Origin: Culturomica massiliensis
GTDB taxonomy: Bacteria; Bacteroidota; Bacteroidia; Bacteroidales; Marinifilaceae
NCBI RefSeq assembly: GCF_900091655.1
Contig: NZ_LT594621.1
Coordinates: 4,020,463 to 4,084,462 of the forward strand
Length of the DNA: 64,000 nt
Reading direction: 5' to 3'
Made by a program: the position numbers and the translations under genes. The notes below the pieces were generated by a model. It did no database searches and was not told the DNA's origin. It worked only from the letters and a program-made list of their open reading frames with translations. Positions 27,302-36,649 of this stretch are shown one piece after another; position 1 is the stretch's first letter; each line of letters begins with the position of its first letter.

Positions 27302-28328
27302 GATTTGTATAATTTAAATGTATAAAATGTTCTAATTCGCTTAAACAGGGGGCACCGCCGGTACTGGTTGCGCTTCTGAGATTAAACCGGGCGGAGGTAT
27401 TGGCGAAAATCACGGCATCCTGTAAGGATTGGTTTTCGTGTAATGCGTATAGCATACCCGCACAAAAAGCATCTCCTGCGCCAACCGGGGATACGATGTC
27501 TTTTTTGTCTACCGGAATAGAAGGAATATAACAGGTTTCCCCTTGTTTACGGGCTGCATATCCGCCTTCCGGGAAATGGACGGCACATACCTTGTTTACC
27601 CCCAGTGCAAGGAGTTGGCCGACTGTCGATTTTACCGATTCCAATGAGATTTTACCTTTCTCGTCTCTCAATTGGGTATGGCAACAGGCTCCGGCTTCCA
27701 CTTCATTGATTATCAGATAATCGATATAAGGAAGACAGGGAAGCATAATTTCACGGAATCGGTCGCTTTCTTCGGACACCACATCTACAGAGGTTTCGTA
27801 TCCCTTTTTCTGTAATTCGTGTAATACCCGGGCGGCTTTGATACCGTATTCACTGTCTTTTTTATCCAATTCGTCGAGCAGTAGTAAATATCCCAGATGA
27901 AATATACGTGCCGGTACATTTATCGGAGAGAGATGCTCCCGGCCGAGACAGGCATTGGCCCCCCGGAAATGGAAAAAAGTGCGGCTTGCATTACCTCCTG
28001 TTTCCGACATGACATCTGTATAAGAAGTCGGTACGTGTTCCAGACGATACATGTATCTGGAATCGATTCCGTAACGTGTAATCTCATTCATTACAAAATC
28101 TCCGTTCGCATCTGTTCCGATACAGCCTCCGGCATACAGAGGCATATCGGTGGACAGACGGGCTAAATCGACCAGTACGTTATGAGCACATCCGCCGAGG
28201 CCGATTTCGATTTTATCGATTGTGACCAGATTGCCGCTCACCGGATACTTGTCAATAAATTTTACGGTATCGACCAGCCAGGAACCGGCAGAAATGATCC
28301 CTTTTCTCAAATGTTCAGGCTTTTCCAT
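27288..28328 (-). CDS. PfkB-family carbohydrate kinase
   Basis: A 346-residue cytoplasmic sugar kinase. It has an N-terminal sugar-binding region with the GGCAHNVLVDLARL motif, the first PfkB-type signature region near YAGGCIGTDANGDF, and the ATP/anion-hole signature SPVGAGDAFCAGMLYAL with the catalytic Asp. Substrate is not readable from sequence. Placed between an aldolase and a mannose/lyxose isomerase, it most likely phosphorylates fructose (or another ketose) made by the isomerase. The start at 28328 (MEKPEHLRKGII) fits the family; an ATG nine codons earlier is possible. It overlaps both neighbours by 14 bases. Confidence 0.88.
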   Translation of the reverse strand: MEKPEHLRKGIISAGSWLVDTVKFIDKYPVSGNLVTIDKIEIGLGGCAHNVLVDLARLSTDMPLYAGGCIGTDANGDFVMNEITRYGIDSRYMYRLEHVPTSYTDVMSETGGNASRTFFHFRGANACLGREHLSPINVPARIFHLGYLLLLDELDKKDSEYGIKAARVLHELQKKGYETSVDVVSEESDRFREIMLPCLPYIDYLIINEVEAGACCHTQLRDEKGKISLESVKSTVGQLLALGVNKVCAVHFPEGGYAARKQGETCYIPSIPVDKKDIVSPVGAGDAFCAGMLYALHENQSLQDAVIFANTSARFNLRSATSTGGAPCLSELEHFIHLNYTNHEKK

Positions 28329-29157
28329 TGCTTTCGAATAATAACATGTGTTCAATAACAGCTTCTTTGGAGGCTTCCACCATCTGATATTTCATATCGA
28401 TATAGTTGGGATTGGAGACTGTTTTAAAATATTTCTCCAACTTATTGGTGACAGCGATCTGGATAGCTGTGGCTACATTAATTTTACAAATTCCGTTGTG
28501 TATGCAGGATTTAAAATCTTCGAAACTGGTACCGCTACCTCCGTGTAATACCAAAGGTAGTCTGTTGCGATTGTTGATTTCCTGCAGGCGTTCTATGTTT
28601 AGCTGCGGGGTAGCTACATATTTTCCGTGAAGGTTGCCGATAGCAATGGCTAAAGCATCTACGGCGGTTTCTTTAATAAAGTATGCCGATTCGTCGACAT
28701 CCGTAAAAATATCCGATACGTTGTCTTGTTCGCTGTTCGCATTGCCTACCTTTCCGAGTTCCGCTTCGATATCTACGTTTAAAGCCCGGGCTATACGTAC
28801 AATTTCTTTGGTATTCCGGATGTTTTCTTCCAGAGGAAGGTTGGCGCCGTCATACATAATGGATTGAAATCCCAATTTCATGGCCCGCACACAGGTTTCC
28901 AAACTCTGTCCGTGATCCAGATGTACACATACGGGTATACTTGCTTTTTCAGCACTTTCTATAAATACAGGGGCCATTTTTTCCATAGGGGAGTAGGGAA
29001 ATTGTACTTCTGCCAACTGAATGATGATCGGCGAGCGTAGTTCTTCTGCGGCCTGAATGGCTCCCATCGCATTTTCAAGGCTTAGACAGTTGAAGGCTCC
29101 GACTGCGTATTTGTTTGAATAAGCATCTTTTAATATCTCTTTAAAAGGTACAAACAT
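28315..29157 (-). CDS. Class II ketose-bisphosphate aldolase family protein
   Basis: A 280-residue zinc-dependent aldolase. It has metal ligands in VCVHLDHGQ (catalytic Asp, zinc His), the EAELGKVG segment, IGNLHGKY and LVLHGGSG with zinc-binding His residues, and the substrate loop KINVATAIQ. Family members split fructose-1,6-bisphosphate, tagatose-1,6-bisphosphate or fructose-1-phosphate. As first gene of an operon with a ketokinase and an isomerase, it probably completes a mannose > fructose > triose route. Which phosphate ester it uses cannot be told. A -7-like element lies 55 bases upstream. Confidence 0.9.
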   Translation of the reverse strand: MFVPFKEILKDAYSNKYAVGAFNCLSLENAMGAIQAAEELRSPIIIQLAEVQFPYSPMEKMAPVFIESAEKASIPVCVHLDHGQSLETCVRAMKLGFQSIMYDGANLPLEENIRNTKEIVRIARALNVDIEAELGKVGNANSEQDNVSDIFTDVDESAYFIKETAVDALAIAIGNLHGKYVATPQLNIERLQEINNRNRLPLVLHGGSGTSFEDFKSCIHNGICKINVATAIQIAVTNKLEKYFKTVSNPNYIDMKYQMVEASKEAVIEHMLLFESNGKA

Positions 29158-29565
29158 GATTTTATTTATTAAAAGTTACGCATTGCTTTCTTTCGACATG
29201 TCAAAATTAGGATGAAAGTTGATACATGGATAGTATAATTTTGACGAAGATTGATAGGATATATACCGATAAGTTTAAATCTGAAATATGAATTTATCAG
29301 TAGGCGCCGATTTTAACATATTGAATGTTATAATTTGTATATCAATTTATTATATGGAAATCATCTTAACAATGTTAATGTATAAAAATGAACATGATTG
29401 GTAAAAATAGTATAAGTATGGTGTTCTGATGTCGATTACATTTGTACGTGCACTAATTCATTTTTGAAGCTTATTGCAATTTTGATATTTTACATTGTTT
29501 TCTTCGACGGAAACGTTTTAAAAATGAAGGTGTTGTATAATTACTAACAGATTTAATATTTAAAT
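29158..29565. promoter_or_regulatory. Divergent control region between the sugar-catabolic operon and susC
   Basis: This 408-base AT-rich gap has no gene. Candidate -7 elements are TAATTTTG on the minus strand (29212-29219, for the aldolase operon) and TACATTTG on the plus strand (29437-29444, about 120 bases before susC). Neither has a clear -33 TTTG, as is common for activator-dependent promoters. The local AraC-family regulator is a natural candidate to bind here; I see no obvious palindromic operator. Confidence 0.45.
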
Positions 29566-32500
29566 ATGATGAAACAGAAATTATTCTTTTGGGTGATTTC
29601 ACTATTTATCGGGATATCAGCTTTGCAGGCACAGGATATTTCGGTCAGTGGTGTCGTTAAAAGCAAAGGAGACGGCCAGCCTTTACCCGGTGTTGCCATT
29701 ATGGTAAAGGGAGCTACTACAGGAGTAACTACAGACATAGACGGAAATTATGCAATAAAAGCCAATGCACAGAGCATTCTGGTTTTTCGCTTTATCGGTT
29801 ATGCTCCGCAGGAAATAAAGGTAGCCGGACGTACCAGGATAGATGTTACTATGGAAGAAGAAGCCCAGCTTTTGGAAGATGTTGTTGTGGTCGGATACGG
29901 TACGATGAAAAAATCGGATCTGACAGGTAGTGTGGCATCGGTAAAAGCAGCAGAAGTTACGAAAACGTCTTCGGGATCTGTTGAGAAATTGCTGCAAGGA
30001 CGGGTTGCCGGTTTGCAGATTATCAATAATTCGGAAGACAACCCTCAGGGAGGAGCCACTGTACGTATCCGCGGAGCGAGCTCCATTAACGGCTCGAATG
30101 CCCCGCTGGTAGTTGTGGACGGGGTACCTATGGGAGATGCCGGAAATCTCAATTCCATCAATCCGAATATCATATCTTCTATTGAAGTGCTGAAAGATGC
30201 TTCTGCAACGGCCATATACGGTTCGAGAGGAGCTAATGGTGTGATTATGATTACGACAAAGAACGGAAAGGGGGATAAGGCCAACGTTTGGTTCAGCGGT
30301 AAAGTCGGAGCCAGTATTTTCAGTAAGAAACTGGATTATTGGAGAAATCCTTTGCAGATGGCGATGTTGGAAAACGAAGCGTATGAAAATGCCGGATTGG
30401 AAGCTTTGTACGTAGGGAAAAAGGATGTGAACGGAGCGTATTATCCTTCTATTGCAGAAATACGGGACGGTGAATGGCCCTATTATACCGATTGGTCGGA
30501 TTACATTTTCCGGACCGCTATTACGCAGGATTACAATATGGGCGTTGAAGGAAGTACCGAAAGAAGTCGTTATTATATCAGTTTGGGATATTATAGTGCG
30601 GAAGGTATGCAAATCGGAGATGACTATGATAAATTGTCTTTTGATATGTCTTACGATAACGATGTAACCAATAATCTGTCGATCAAAACCAAAGCCGGTA
30701 TTTTTAAAGGTAAGAGAAATTACAATTACGGTATGGATTATTCCCGTAATCCTTTATTCCCGGTTTACAATGGTGACGGCAGCTATTTTAAGGCTTTTGA
30801 CAAAGATTACGGGAATCCGGTGATGATGACCGAGCAACGTAAAAATGTCGCCGACAATGTAGATGCTTATGCTTCGCTGAAGATCGATTGGGATATTTTG
30901 TCCGGACTGAATTTTGCCGTCCAGGGGAATGTGAGGGCCGGTACCAGTAATACCTCTTTCTATAATCCGCCGAAATATACGGATGCCGGTGACCGTTTTG
31001 ACGGAGAAGGCGGTATGACGAACGGAAATTACCTGAATTATATTGTAGATGCTTATCTGACCTATAATAAATTATTCGGGAAAGATCACAGTTTTTCTGC
31101 CATGGGTGGAGTAAGTTATGAAGATAATGTAAATAAGGGATCCAGTATCACGGGACGAGGTTTTCAGAATCATGTGTTACAGGATGAGAATTTAGCCGGT
31201 GCTGAAAATCGGTATGTCGGCAATTACCGGAGCGAGACGGAATTGGCATCTGCTTTTACCCGTATCAATTACACGTATAAAAACCGGTATATGTTTACTT
31301 TTACCGGGCGTGTCGACGGTTCGTCGAAATTCGGAGAAAATAACAAATGGGGATTCTTCCCGTCGGGTGCTGTCAGTTGGAGATTATCTGAAGAAGAGTT
31401 TATAAAAAATCTGGGTATATTCGATAATTTAAAACTTCGCGCCAGTTACGGTATTTCCGGTAATCAGGGGATATCTCCTTATCAGACTTTTGAACAATTC
31501 GGAAGCAACTATTACTATGTGGATGGAAAAGAATACATCATTTACGGTGTCGGTAAAGAGGTGGGCCGGGAAGGTATCGGAGATCGCTATGTATTGTGGG
31601 GTGGTATGCCGAACGATGAGTTAGGCTGGGAAAAGACATCACAGGTGGATATCGGTGTCGATTTTTCATTATTCAACAACCGTTTGGATGTGACATTCGA
31701 CTATTACCGGAAAGTAACGACCGATTTGTTGCGTGAAAAATTACTGACACCCAGTAGTGCGTATGATAAAGTGTGGGTAAATGACGGAGAGATACAGAAC
31801 AAGGGATTTGAATTTGCCATCAATGGCCGTATCATTACCCAGGGGGCTTTCCGTTTGAATGCCGGTTTGATATTCAGTGCCAATAAAAATAAAGTTGTAA
31901 ATATCGGTACAAAAGAAGATTCCGGATATATTGAGGATGTTAACGGTGTCCGCTATCAACCTTATGGCGGAAGTGTCTTCAACGATGCTTATCTGAATAT
32001 CCTGGCTATCGGCCAGCCTATAAATGTGTTTTACGGTTATAAGGTAGACGGCATTATCCAGAATATGCCTGCTAATCCGACAAAGATGACCCGTCCGGGA
32101 GAATTCAATTATGCCGGTTTGCGTGAAGACGGTTCTTTGGACCCGGATGCCCGCCGCATTATCGGCGACCCGAATCCGAAGTTTACTTCCAGTTTGAATA
32201 TACAACTGACTCATAAATCCGGGCTGGATTTGTCGGTTATGTTCTACGGTGTGTACGGAAACGATATTTTTTCTCCGAGGAAATTGGATGCTCCTTCTTT
32301 GAGGGCCGGACGCTGGACACCCGAAACTCCGAACAATAATCGTCCCAGCCTGCGTGCAGACCGATCCTATTTTGCTTCCTCCTGGTTTGTGGAAGACGGT
32401 TCTTTTTTACGCATACAGAATATTACGTTGGGGTATACATTACCGGAACATTATCTGAAATGTATAAAAAATCTGAGGGTTTATTTGAATGTCAGCAATC

Positions 32501-32616
32501 CGGTTACATTCTCAAATGTGAGTGAATACGATCCGGAAGTGGGAGAAAACGGGCGAGGACCGGTGGCCTTCCCGCGTACATGTACTTTTACAACGGGTCT
32601 GGAGTTGAAATTCTGA
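29566..32616 (+). CDS. SusC-like TonB-dependent outer-membrane transporter
   Basis: A 1016-residue outer-membrane glycan importer. It has a signal peptide (to about residue 22, LQAQ) and a carboxypeptidase-regulatory-like domain at about residues 25-100 (SVSGVVKSKGDGQPLPGVAI, DIDGNYAIKANAQ). The plug follows, starting near EDVVVVGYGTMKKSDLTGSV and including IRGASSINGSNAPLVVVDG and IEVLKDASATAIYGSRGANG. A 22-strand barrel runs to the terminal aromatic strand TFTTGLELKF. SusC works with the SusD lid to import oligosaccharides using TonB energy. The neighbours point to a mannose-containing substrate. No anti-sigma-interacting N-terminal extension is seen, so sigma/anti-sigma control is unlikely. 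Confidence 0.96.
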   Translation: MMKQKLFFWVISLFIGISALQAQDISVSGVVKSKGDGQPLPGVAIMVKGATTGVTTDIDGNYAIKANAQSILVFRFIGYAPQEIKVAGRTRIDVTMEEEAQLLEDVVVVGYGTMKKSDLTGSVASVKAAEVTKTSSGSVEKLLQGRVAGLQIINNSEDNPQGGATVRIRGASSINGSNAPLVVVDGVPMGDAGNLNSINPNIISSIEVLKDASATAIYGSRGANGVIMITTKNGKGDKANVWFSGKVGASIFSKKLDYWRNPLQMAMLENEAYENAGLEALYVGKKDVNGAYYPSIAEIRDGEWPYYTDWSDYIFRTAITQDYNMGVEGSTERSRYYISLGYYSAEGMQIGDDYDKLSFDMSYDNDVTNNLSIKTKAGIFKGKRNYNYGMDYSRNPLFPVYNGDGSYFKAFDKDYGNPVMMTEQRKNVADNVDAYASLKIDWDILSGLNFAVQGNVRAGTSNTSFYNPPKYTDAGDRFDGEGGMTNGNYLNYIVDAYLTYNKLFGKDHSFSAMGGVSYEDNVNKGSSITGRGFQNHVLQDENLAGAENRYVGNYRSETELASAFTRINYTYKNRYMFTFTGRVDGSSKFGENNKWGFFPSGAVSWRLSEEEFIKNLGIFDNLKLRASYGISGNQGISPYQTFEQFGSNYYYVDGKEYIIYGVGKEVGREGIGDRYVLWGGMPNDELGWEKTSQVDIGVDFSLFNNRLDVTFDYYRKVTTDLLREKLLTPSSAYDKVWVNDGEIQNKGFEFAINGRIITQGAFRLNAGLIFSANKNKVVNIGTKEDSGYIEDVNGVRYQPYGGSVFNDAYLNILAIGQPINVFYGYKVDGIIQNMPANPTKMTRPGEFNYAGLREDGSLDPDARRIIGDPNPKFTSSLNIQLTHKSGLDLSVMFYGVYGNDIFSPRKLDAPSLRAGRWTPETPNNNRPSLRADRSYFASSWFVEDGSFLRIQNITLGYTLPEHYLKCIKNLRVYLNVSNPVTFSNVSEYDPEVGENGRGPVAFPRTCTFTTGLELKF

Positions 32617-32703
32617 TGAAGCTTTAATCTGGATTGAGCCGAAATAATGAATGACACATTTAAAATATGAAATGAGTCAATGGACTTAAAAATTAGTATA
32701 GCG

Positions 32704-34233
32704 ATGAAAAAAATATATCTTTATATAACTCTGTTCTGTGTGGGACTCTCTTCCTGCTCGAACTTTCTGGAAGAAGATCCTTACGGAGTATATTCCAATA
32801 AAAATTACTACAATACGGAAGCGGATGCTTTGTCGGCATTGTTGTATGCTTATTCTCCCATCAATTATATTGAATACGGAGCGCGCTTTTTGTTCTATCT
32901 GACGGATGTGACGACCAATCAATATAAGAATTACGGACGGGTGAACGAGACGAACCTCTATATCTGGGATTGCAATCCCAATACAGATGAGTTTCTGTAC
33001 TTTTTCAAGTATGCGTATATCAGTATAAACCGCACGAACTCCGTACTTGAGAATGTAGTAAAGATGAATAATATCGATCAGAAGAATAAAAATCAGATCT
33101 TAGGAGAGGCTTATTTTTTGAGGGCTTTTAATTACTTTATGCTGGTGAGAACATATGGGGAAGTGCCTTTGCGTAAAAAATCGGTTCAGGGTACGAGTGG
33201 AACGAATGCCCCTTACGGTTCGATTCAGGAGATTTATCAGCTTATTATTGAAGACCTCGAACATGCTATCGATTTGTGCGGTATATCCAAGCATCAGGGA
33301 CGTGCCGATAAGGTCGGAGCCCAGGCTTTGCTGGCAAAAGTTTATGTGACGCTGGCTTCTTCCAAAATGACCGGTGCTCCCGGATATGATTGGGTGGAAG
33401 ACTATGAAGCGATGTATGCCAAAGCTGCCGGATATGCCGACGAGGTATTGAATAAGCAGACAACGTATGCCTTGGACCCCGATTTGTTGCGGGTATATGA
33501 TGTAAATCATTTCAGCGACGGGACAGAGCATATCTTTATGACTTCGATGAATCGGGAAGCCAGCGGTATGGAGGGTACTTATTCACAGTTACCTCAAATG
33601 TTCGGAATAGGTCTGCCTGTTATATGGATTTCCTCTTCCATTACCGGAGGTGCCGGAGTACAAAAAGTGATAGACGGCAATCAGACCTGTTGGAGTGTGT
33701 TCCGGGTAGACGGTGATTTCTACAATACTTTCGATGATCTGGATTTACGTAAAAAATTGATGGTGACAACGATTTATAATGAAAATGGAACCGTTCTGGC
33801 TACCTGGAGTCCGGATAACATCAATAGCTCGAATCCGACGGAGAACGCATTTTATCAGCCTTTCTGCCGGAAATATACGGATCCGAATTCATTGGCAAAC
33901 AGAACCAGTGCCAATATTTATCTGATACGGTTTGCCGAAGTTGCGTTGAGCTATGCCGAAGCTGCGGGTCCGACGACAGAAGGCTATCGTTGGGTAAATG
34001 CTGTCCGGGAAAGAGCCGGACTGGGAGACTTGACACCGGGATTGGATAAAGAGTCTTTCCGGAAAGCCATATGGGAAGAGTTGACGTTTGAATTGGCTTT
34101 TGAAGGGCATGGATTGTTTGAGTTGAGACGGACGAACCGGGTCATGCAGGAAATTACCAATAAAGAAGTAAAGGAAGCTTATGCTTATTTCTTCCCGATA
34201 CCGCAGCGTGAACAGGATTTGAATAAACAATAA
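32704..34233 (+). CDS. SusD-like outer-membrane glycan-binding lipoprotein
   Basis: A 509-residue surface lipoprotein (Cys18 in LSSC) with the SusD/RagB TPR-like helical fold: EADALSALLYAYSPINY, GEAYFLRAFNYFMLVRTYGE, and IYQLIIEDLEHAI. The C-terminal RagB_SusD signature includes RFAEVALSYAEAA and FELAFEGHGLFELRR. SusD caps the SusC barrel and captures glycan. The ATG at 32704 directly before a lipoprotein signal is preferred over one eight codons earlier. It is 87 bases after susC and 21 before the next lipoprotein gene. Confidence 0.95.
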   Translation: MKKIYLYITLFCVGLSSCSNFLEEDPYGVYSNKNYYNTEADALSALLYAYSPINYIEYGARFLFYLTDVTTNQYKNYGRVNETNLYIWDCNPNTDEFLYFFKYAYISINRTNSVLENVVKMNNIDQKNKNQILGEAYFLRAFNYFMLVRTYGEVPLRKKSVQGTSGTNAPYGSIQEIYQLIIEDLEHAIDLCGISKHQGRADKVGAQALLAKVYVTLASSKMTGAPGYDWVEDYEAMYAKAAGYADEVLNKQTTYALDPDLLRVYDVNHFSDGTEHIFMTSMNREASGMEGTYSQLPQMFGIGLPVIWISSSITGGAGVQKVIDGNQTCWSVFRVDGDFYNTFDDLDLRKKLMVTTIYNENGTVLATWSPDNINSSNPTENAFYQPFCRKYTDPNSLANRTSANIYLIRFAEVALSYAEAAGPTTEGYRWVNAVRERAGLGDLTPGLDKESFRKAIWEELTFELAFEGHGLFELRRTNRVMQEITNKEVKEAYAYFFPIPQREQDLNKQ

Positions 34234-34254
34234 TCAGACTTTAATCAGATACTT

Positions 34255-36498
34255 ATGATACAGTTAAAACAAAATTTGATAGGATTGGGCTTATTGTTGT
34301 TGGCCGTGTTTGCCGGTGCTTGCGACGACGATAAGTTGGAACTGGAAAGGGGAAAAGATTATATCTTGTCTTCTCAGGCAGACGTGAATGCTTTTAAAGT
34401 GACACAGGATATCCGTACTTTGACGATAGAGGGGGAAGATATTACGGATTTATCTGCCTTGCAATTTCAGAACGCGAAATCTTTGATTATCCGGAATACA
34501 GGGATAACAGAATTGGCGTTGCCTCGTTTGAGTGCTATTACGATAGGACTTACTATAAGTGAGAATGAGAATTTGAAGGCTATCGACGGATTGGAGCAGT
34601 TTAAATTTATGAACGGTAGCTTGATCATAGAAGATAATCCGGCTTTGGAGAGTATTGCCGGTTTATTGCATTTGAAAATATTCCGGGGTAGTCTGACGAT
34701 AAGCGATAATATGATTTTCGGAGAGGACAAAGCCGGTGCTCCGGATAGTTACGGGCTTATGCCGGTGAAATATTTACTGGATAACAGCATCATGGAAGGT
34801 ACGATTACGCTGGCGAATAACCATCCGAAGGCGGCTACGGATCCTTCCCGTATAGGTCAGATGGGGGCTGGTGATATTTTGAGTTATGTCATCGGTTCGA
34901 GAGCGGATGCAGACAAGTTTATGCCGGCCAATGAAACCGTAATGAATCTGACTGTGCGCGGATCGGATATCAATGATGCGGTACTGGCCGGTATTGCAAG
35001 TAAGATTAAAGTGATACAAGGTAAAATGTTGCTTGAAAATACCGGGACAACGACTACGGAAGGATTTTTCGATAAAGTGGATTGTCAGGGAAGTATTGTG
35101 TTGAAAGATAATCCGGCTTTGATGAATTGTAACGGTTTCAAAGGTTATACGGTTATCGGCGGTGATCTTGTTATTGAAAATTGCCCGGAAATGACCTTCT
35201 GGTCCGGAGCCGGTTTTAGCTTCATTACGGAGGTAAAAGGTAACTTTAAAGTCGATCCGGCTTCTACAATGACCGAAGGGGGTGCCGGTTTTGCCGGTTT
35301 GTCACGTGTCGGCGGTAATTTTGAGTTGAACGGCGATAAAGCCAATAATAAGGGGGATCTCTGGAATTGTGATACCTGGCTGGCAAGAGGCGGTGGATTA
35401 AAGTATGTCGGTGGTGATTTTATCCTGAAAAACCATTTGAAAATAAACGGTTTGGGCGGCTTCCAGAATATACAATATATCGGTGGAGATGTTACGATTG
35501 TGAATAACGGTGGCGGAGAAGGTGTCGGCGATATACCGTCGAATTCAACGAGTAACCAGGTCGGATATTGTCTGATCAAGGGCTTTCTGGATTTCGGTAT
35601 TGTAAAACCGACTGCTGTGATTACTTTGGTAAATGCTTCCGGAGAAGTTATCGATGTTAATTCGTTGACCGCTTGTGGTATTTCTTTTTCTGATTATGAA
35701 TTGAACGGACTCGAGGAGGTGAATAATTTTACTCCTTCTTCGCAGATTATCGGTAATTTGACGATACGGGGTGCAGATGTGACCGATCATGCAGTTTCTT
35801 TTATTAAGACGAAAATCACGACTGTAATGGGAACCGTGACAATTGAAAATACCGCTTTGACGACGACGGAAAATTTCTTCGAATCGATTGATTGCCGGGG
35901 AGGAATTGTGTTGCGCAACAATCCGGAGCTGTTCAATTGCAACGGTTTTAAAGGATATACAGAGATCGGCGGAGATCTGATTATTGAAAATTGCCCGAAA
36001 ATGGCTTATTGGGCTGATATGAGTAACGGTGCCGGTTTTTGTAAGATTGCCCGTGTAGAGGGTAATTTTAAAGTCGATCCGGCAACGGCACTCAATGACG
36101 GCGGAATCGGTTTTGCTTCGTTGTCTTGGGTCGGTGGCGATTTTGAACTGAACGGCGATCCTTCTGCCGGTGAGATTTGGAACTGGGATAGCTGGATGGT
36201 TACCGGCGGTGGATTGAAGCATGTAGGCGGTAATTTTACGATTAAGAATCACTATAAGGTGAATGGTTTGGGAGGATTCCAATCGATAGAGTATATCGGC
36301 GGAGATGTGACGATCATGGATAATGGAGGTCCGGATGGTTTTATTCCTTTGCAAAATACGGATAATCAAATCGGGTTCTGTTTGATTAAGGACTTTTTGG
36401 ATAACGGAGTACTGAAAAAGCCGCAACCGACAATTCTGTTGAGACAATCCGCAGAATCGGAATGGATTGATGTTAATTCTTTACAATCTTGTAATTGA
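34255..36498 (+). CDS. Repeat-containing surface lipoprotein in the SusE-like position
   Basis: A 747-residue lipoprotein (Cys23 in AGAC) followed by acidic DDD, similar to the surface-export signal of Bacteroidota lipoproteins. The body is a leucine/isoleucine-rich beta-solenoid resembling receptor L-domains (TISENENLKAIDGLEQF, LIIEDNPALESIAGL). It is internally duplicated: residues about 225-480 and 500-745 align closely and share NCNGFKGYT.IGGDL.IENC, EGNFKVDPA, WVGGDFELNGD and IQYIGGDVTI-type segments. It follows susD directly, where surface glycan-binding proteins are usually encoded, so glycan binding is the best guess. I recognise no named family for the whole protein. Confidence 0.7.
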   Translation: MIQLKQNLIGLGLLLLAVFAGACDDDKLELERGKDYILSSQADVNAFKVTQDIRTLTIEGEDITDLSALQFQNAKSLIIRNTGITELALPRLSAITIGLTISENENLKAIDGLEQFKFMNGSLIIEDNPALESIAGLLHLKIFRGSLTISDNMIFGEDKAGAPDSYGLMPVKYLLDNSIMEGTITLANNHPKAATDPSRIGQMGAGDILSYVIGSRADADKFMPANETVMNLTVRGSDINDAVLAGIASKIKVIQGKMLLENTGTTTTEGFFDKVDCQGSIVLKDNPALMNCNGFKGYTVIGGDLVIENCPEMTFWSGAGFSFITEVKGNFKVDPASTMTEGGAGFAGLSRVGGNFELNGDKANNKGDLWNCDTWLARGGGLKYVGGDFILKNHLKINGLGGFQNIQYIGGDVTIVNNGGGEGVGDIPSNSTSNQVGYCLIKGFLDFGIVKPTAVITLVNASGEVIDVNSLTACGISFSDYELNGLEEVNNFTPSSQIIGNLTIRGADVTDHAVSFIKTKITTVMGTVTIENTALTTTENFFESIDCRGGIVLRNNPELFNCNGFKGYTEIGGDLIIENCPKMAYWADMSNGAGFCKIARVEGNFKVDPATALNDGGIGFASLSWVGGDFELNGDPSAGEIWNWDSWMVTGGGLKHVGGNFTIKNHYKVNGLGGFQSIEYIGGDVTIMDNGGPDGFIPLQNTDNQIGFCLIKDFLDNGVLKKPQPTILLRQSAESEWIDVNSLQSCN

Positions 36499-36573
36499 GC
36501 AAGCTGTAATTCGTAAGATTATATACATGAAATATAACGTTTTTATTAAATGAGTCAGCAGACTTCGTAACCG

Positions 36574-36634
36574 GAAAGGGAATCAAAACGGCAGGAATGG
36601 TTCTGACGTTGAAGGATAGTTTTGATTCCCTTTC
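36574..36634. repeat. Perfect 16-bp inverted repeat inside the PUL operon
   Basis: Arms GAAAGGGAATCAAAAC (36574-36589) and its exact complement (36619-36634) enclose a 29-base loop between two same-strand genes. No T-run follows, so it is more likely an mRNA-stability or processing hairpin, or an operator, than a terminator. Confidence 0.75.
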
Positions 36635-36649
36635 AATAACAGATAGGAT

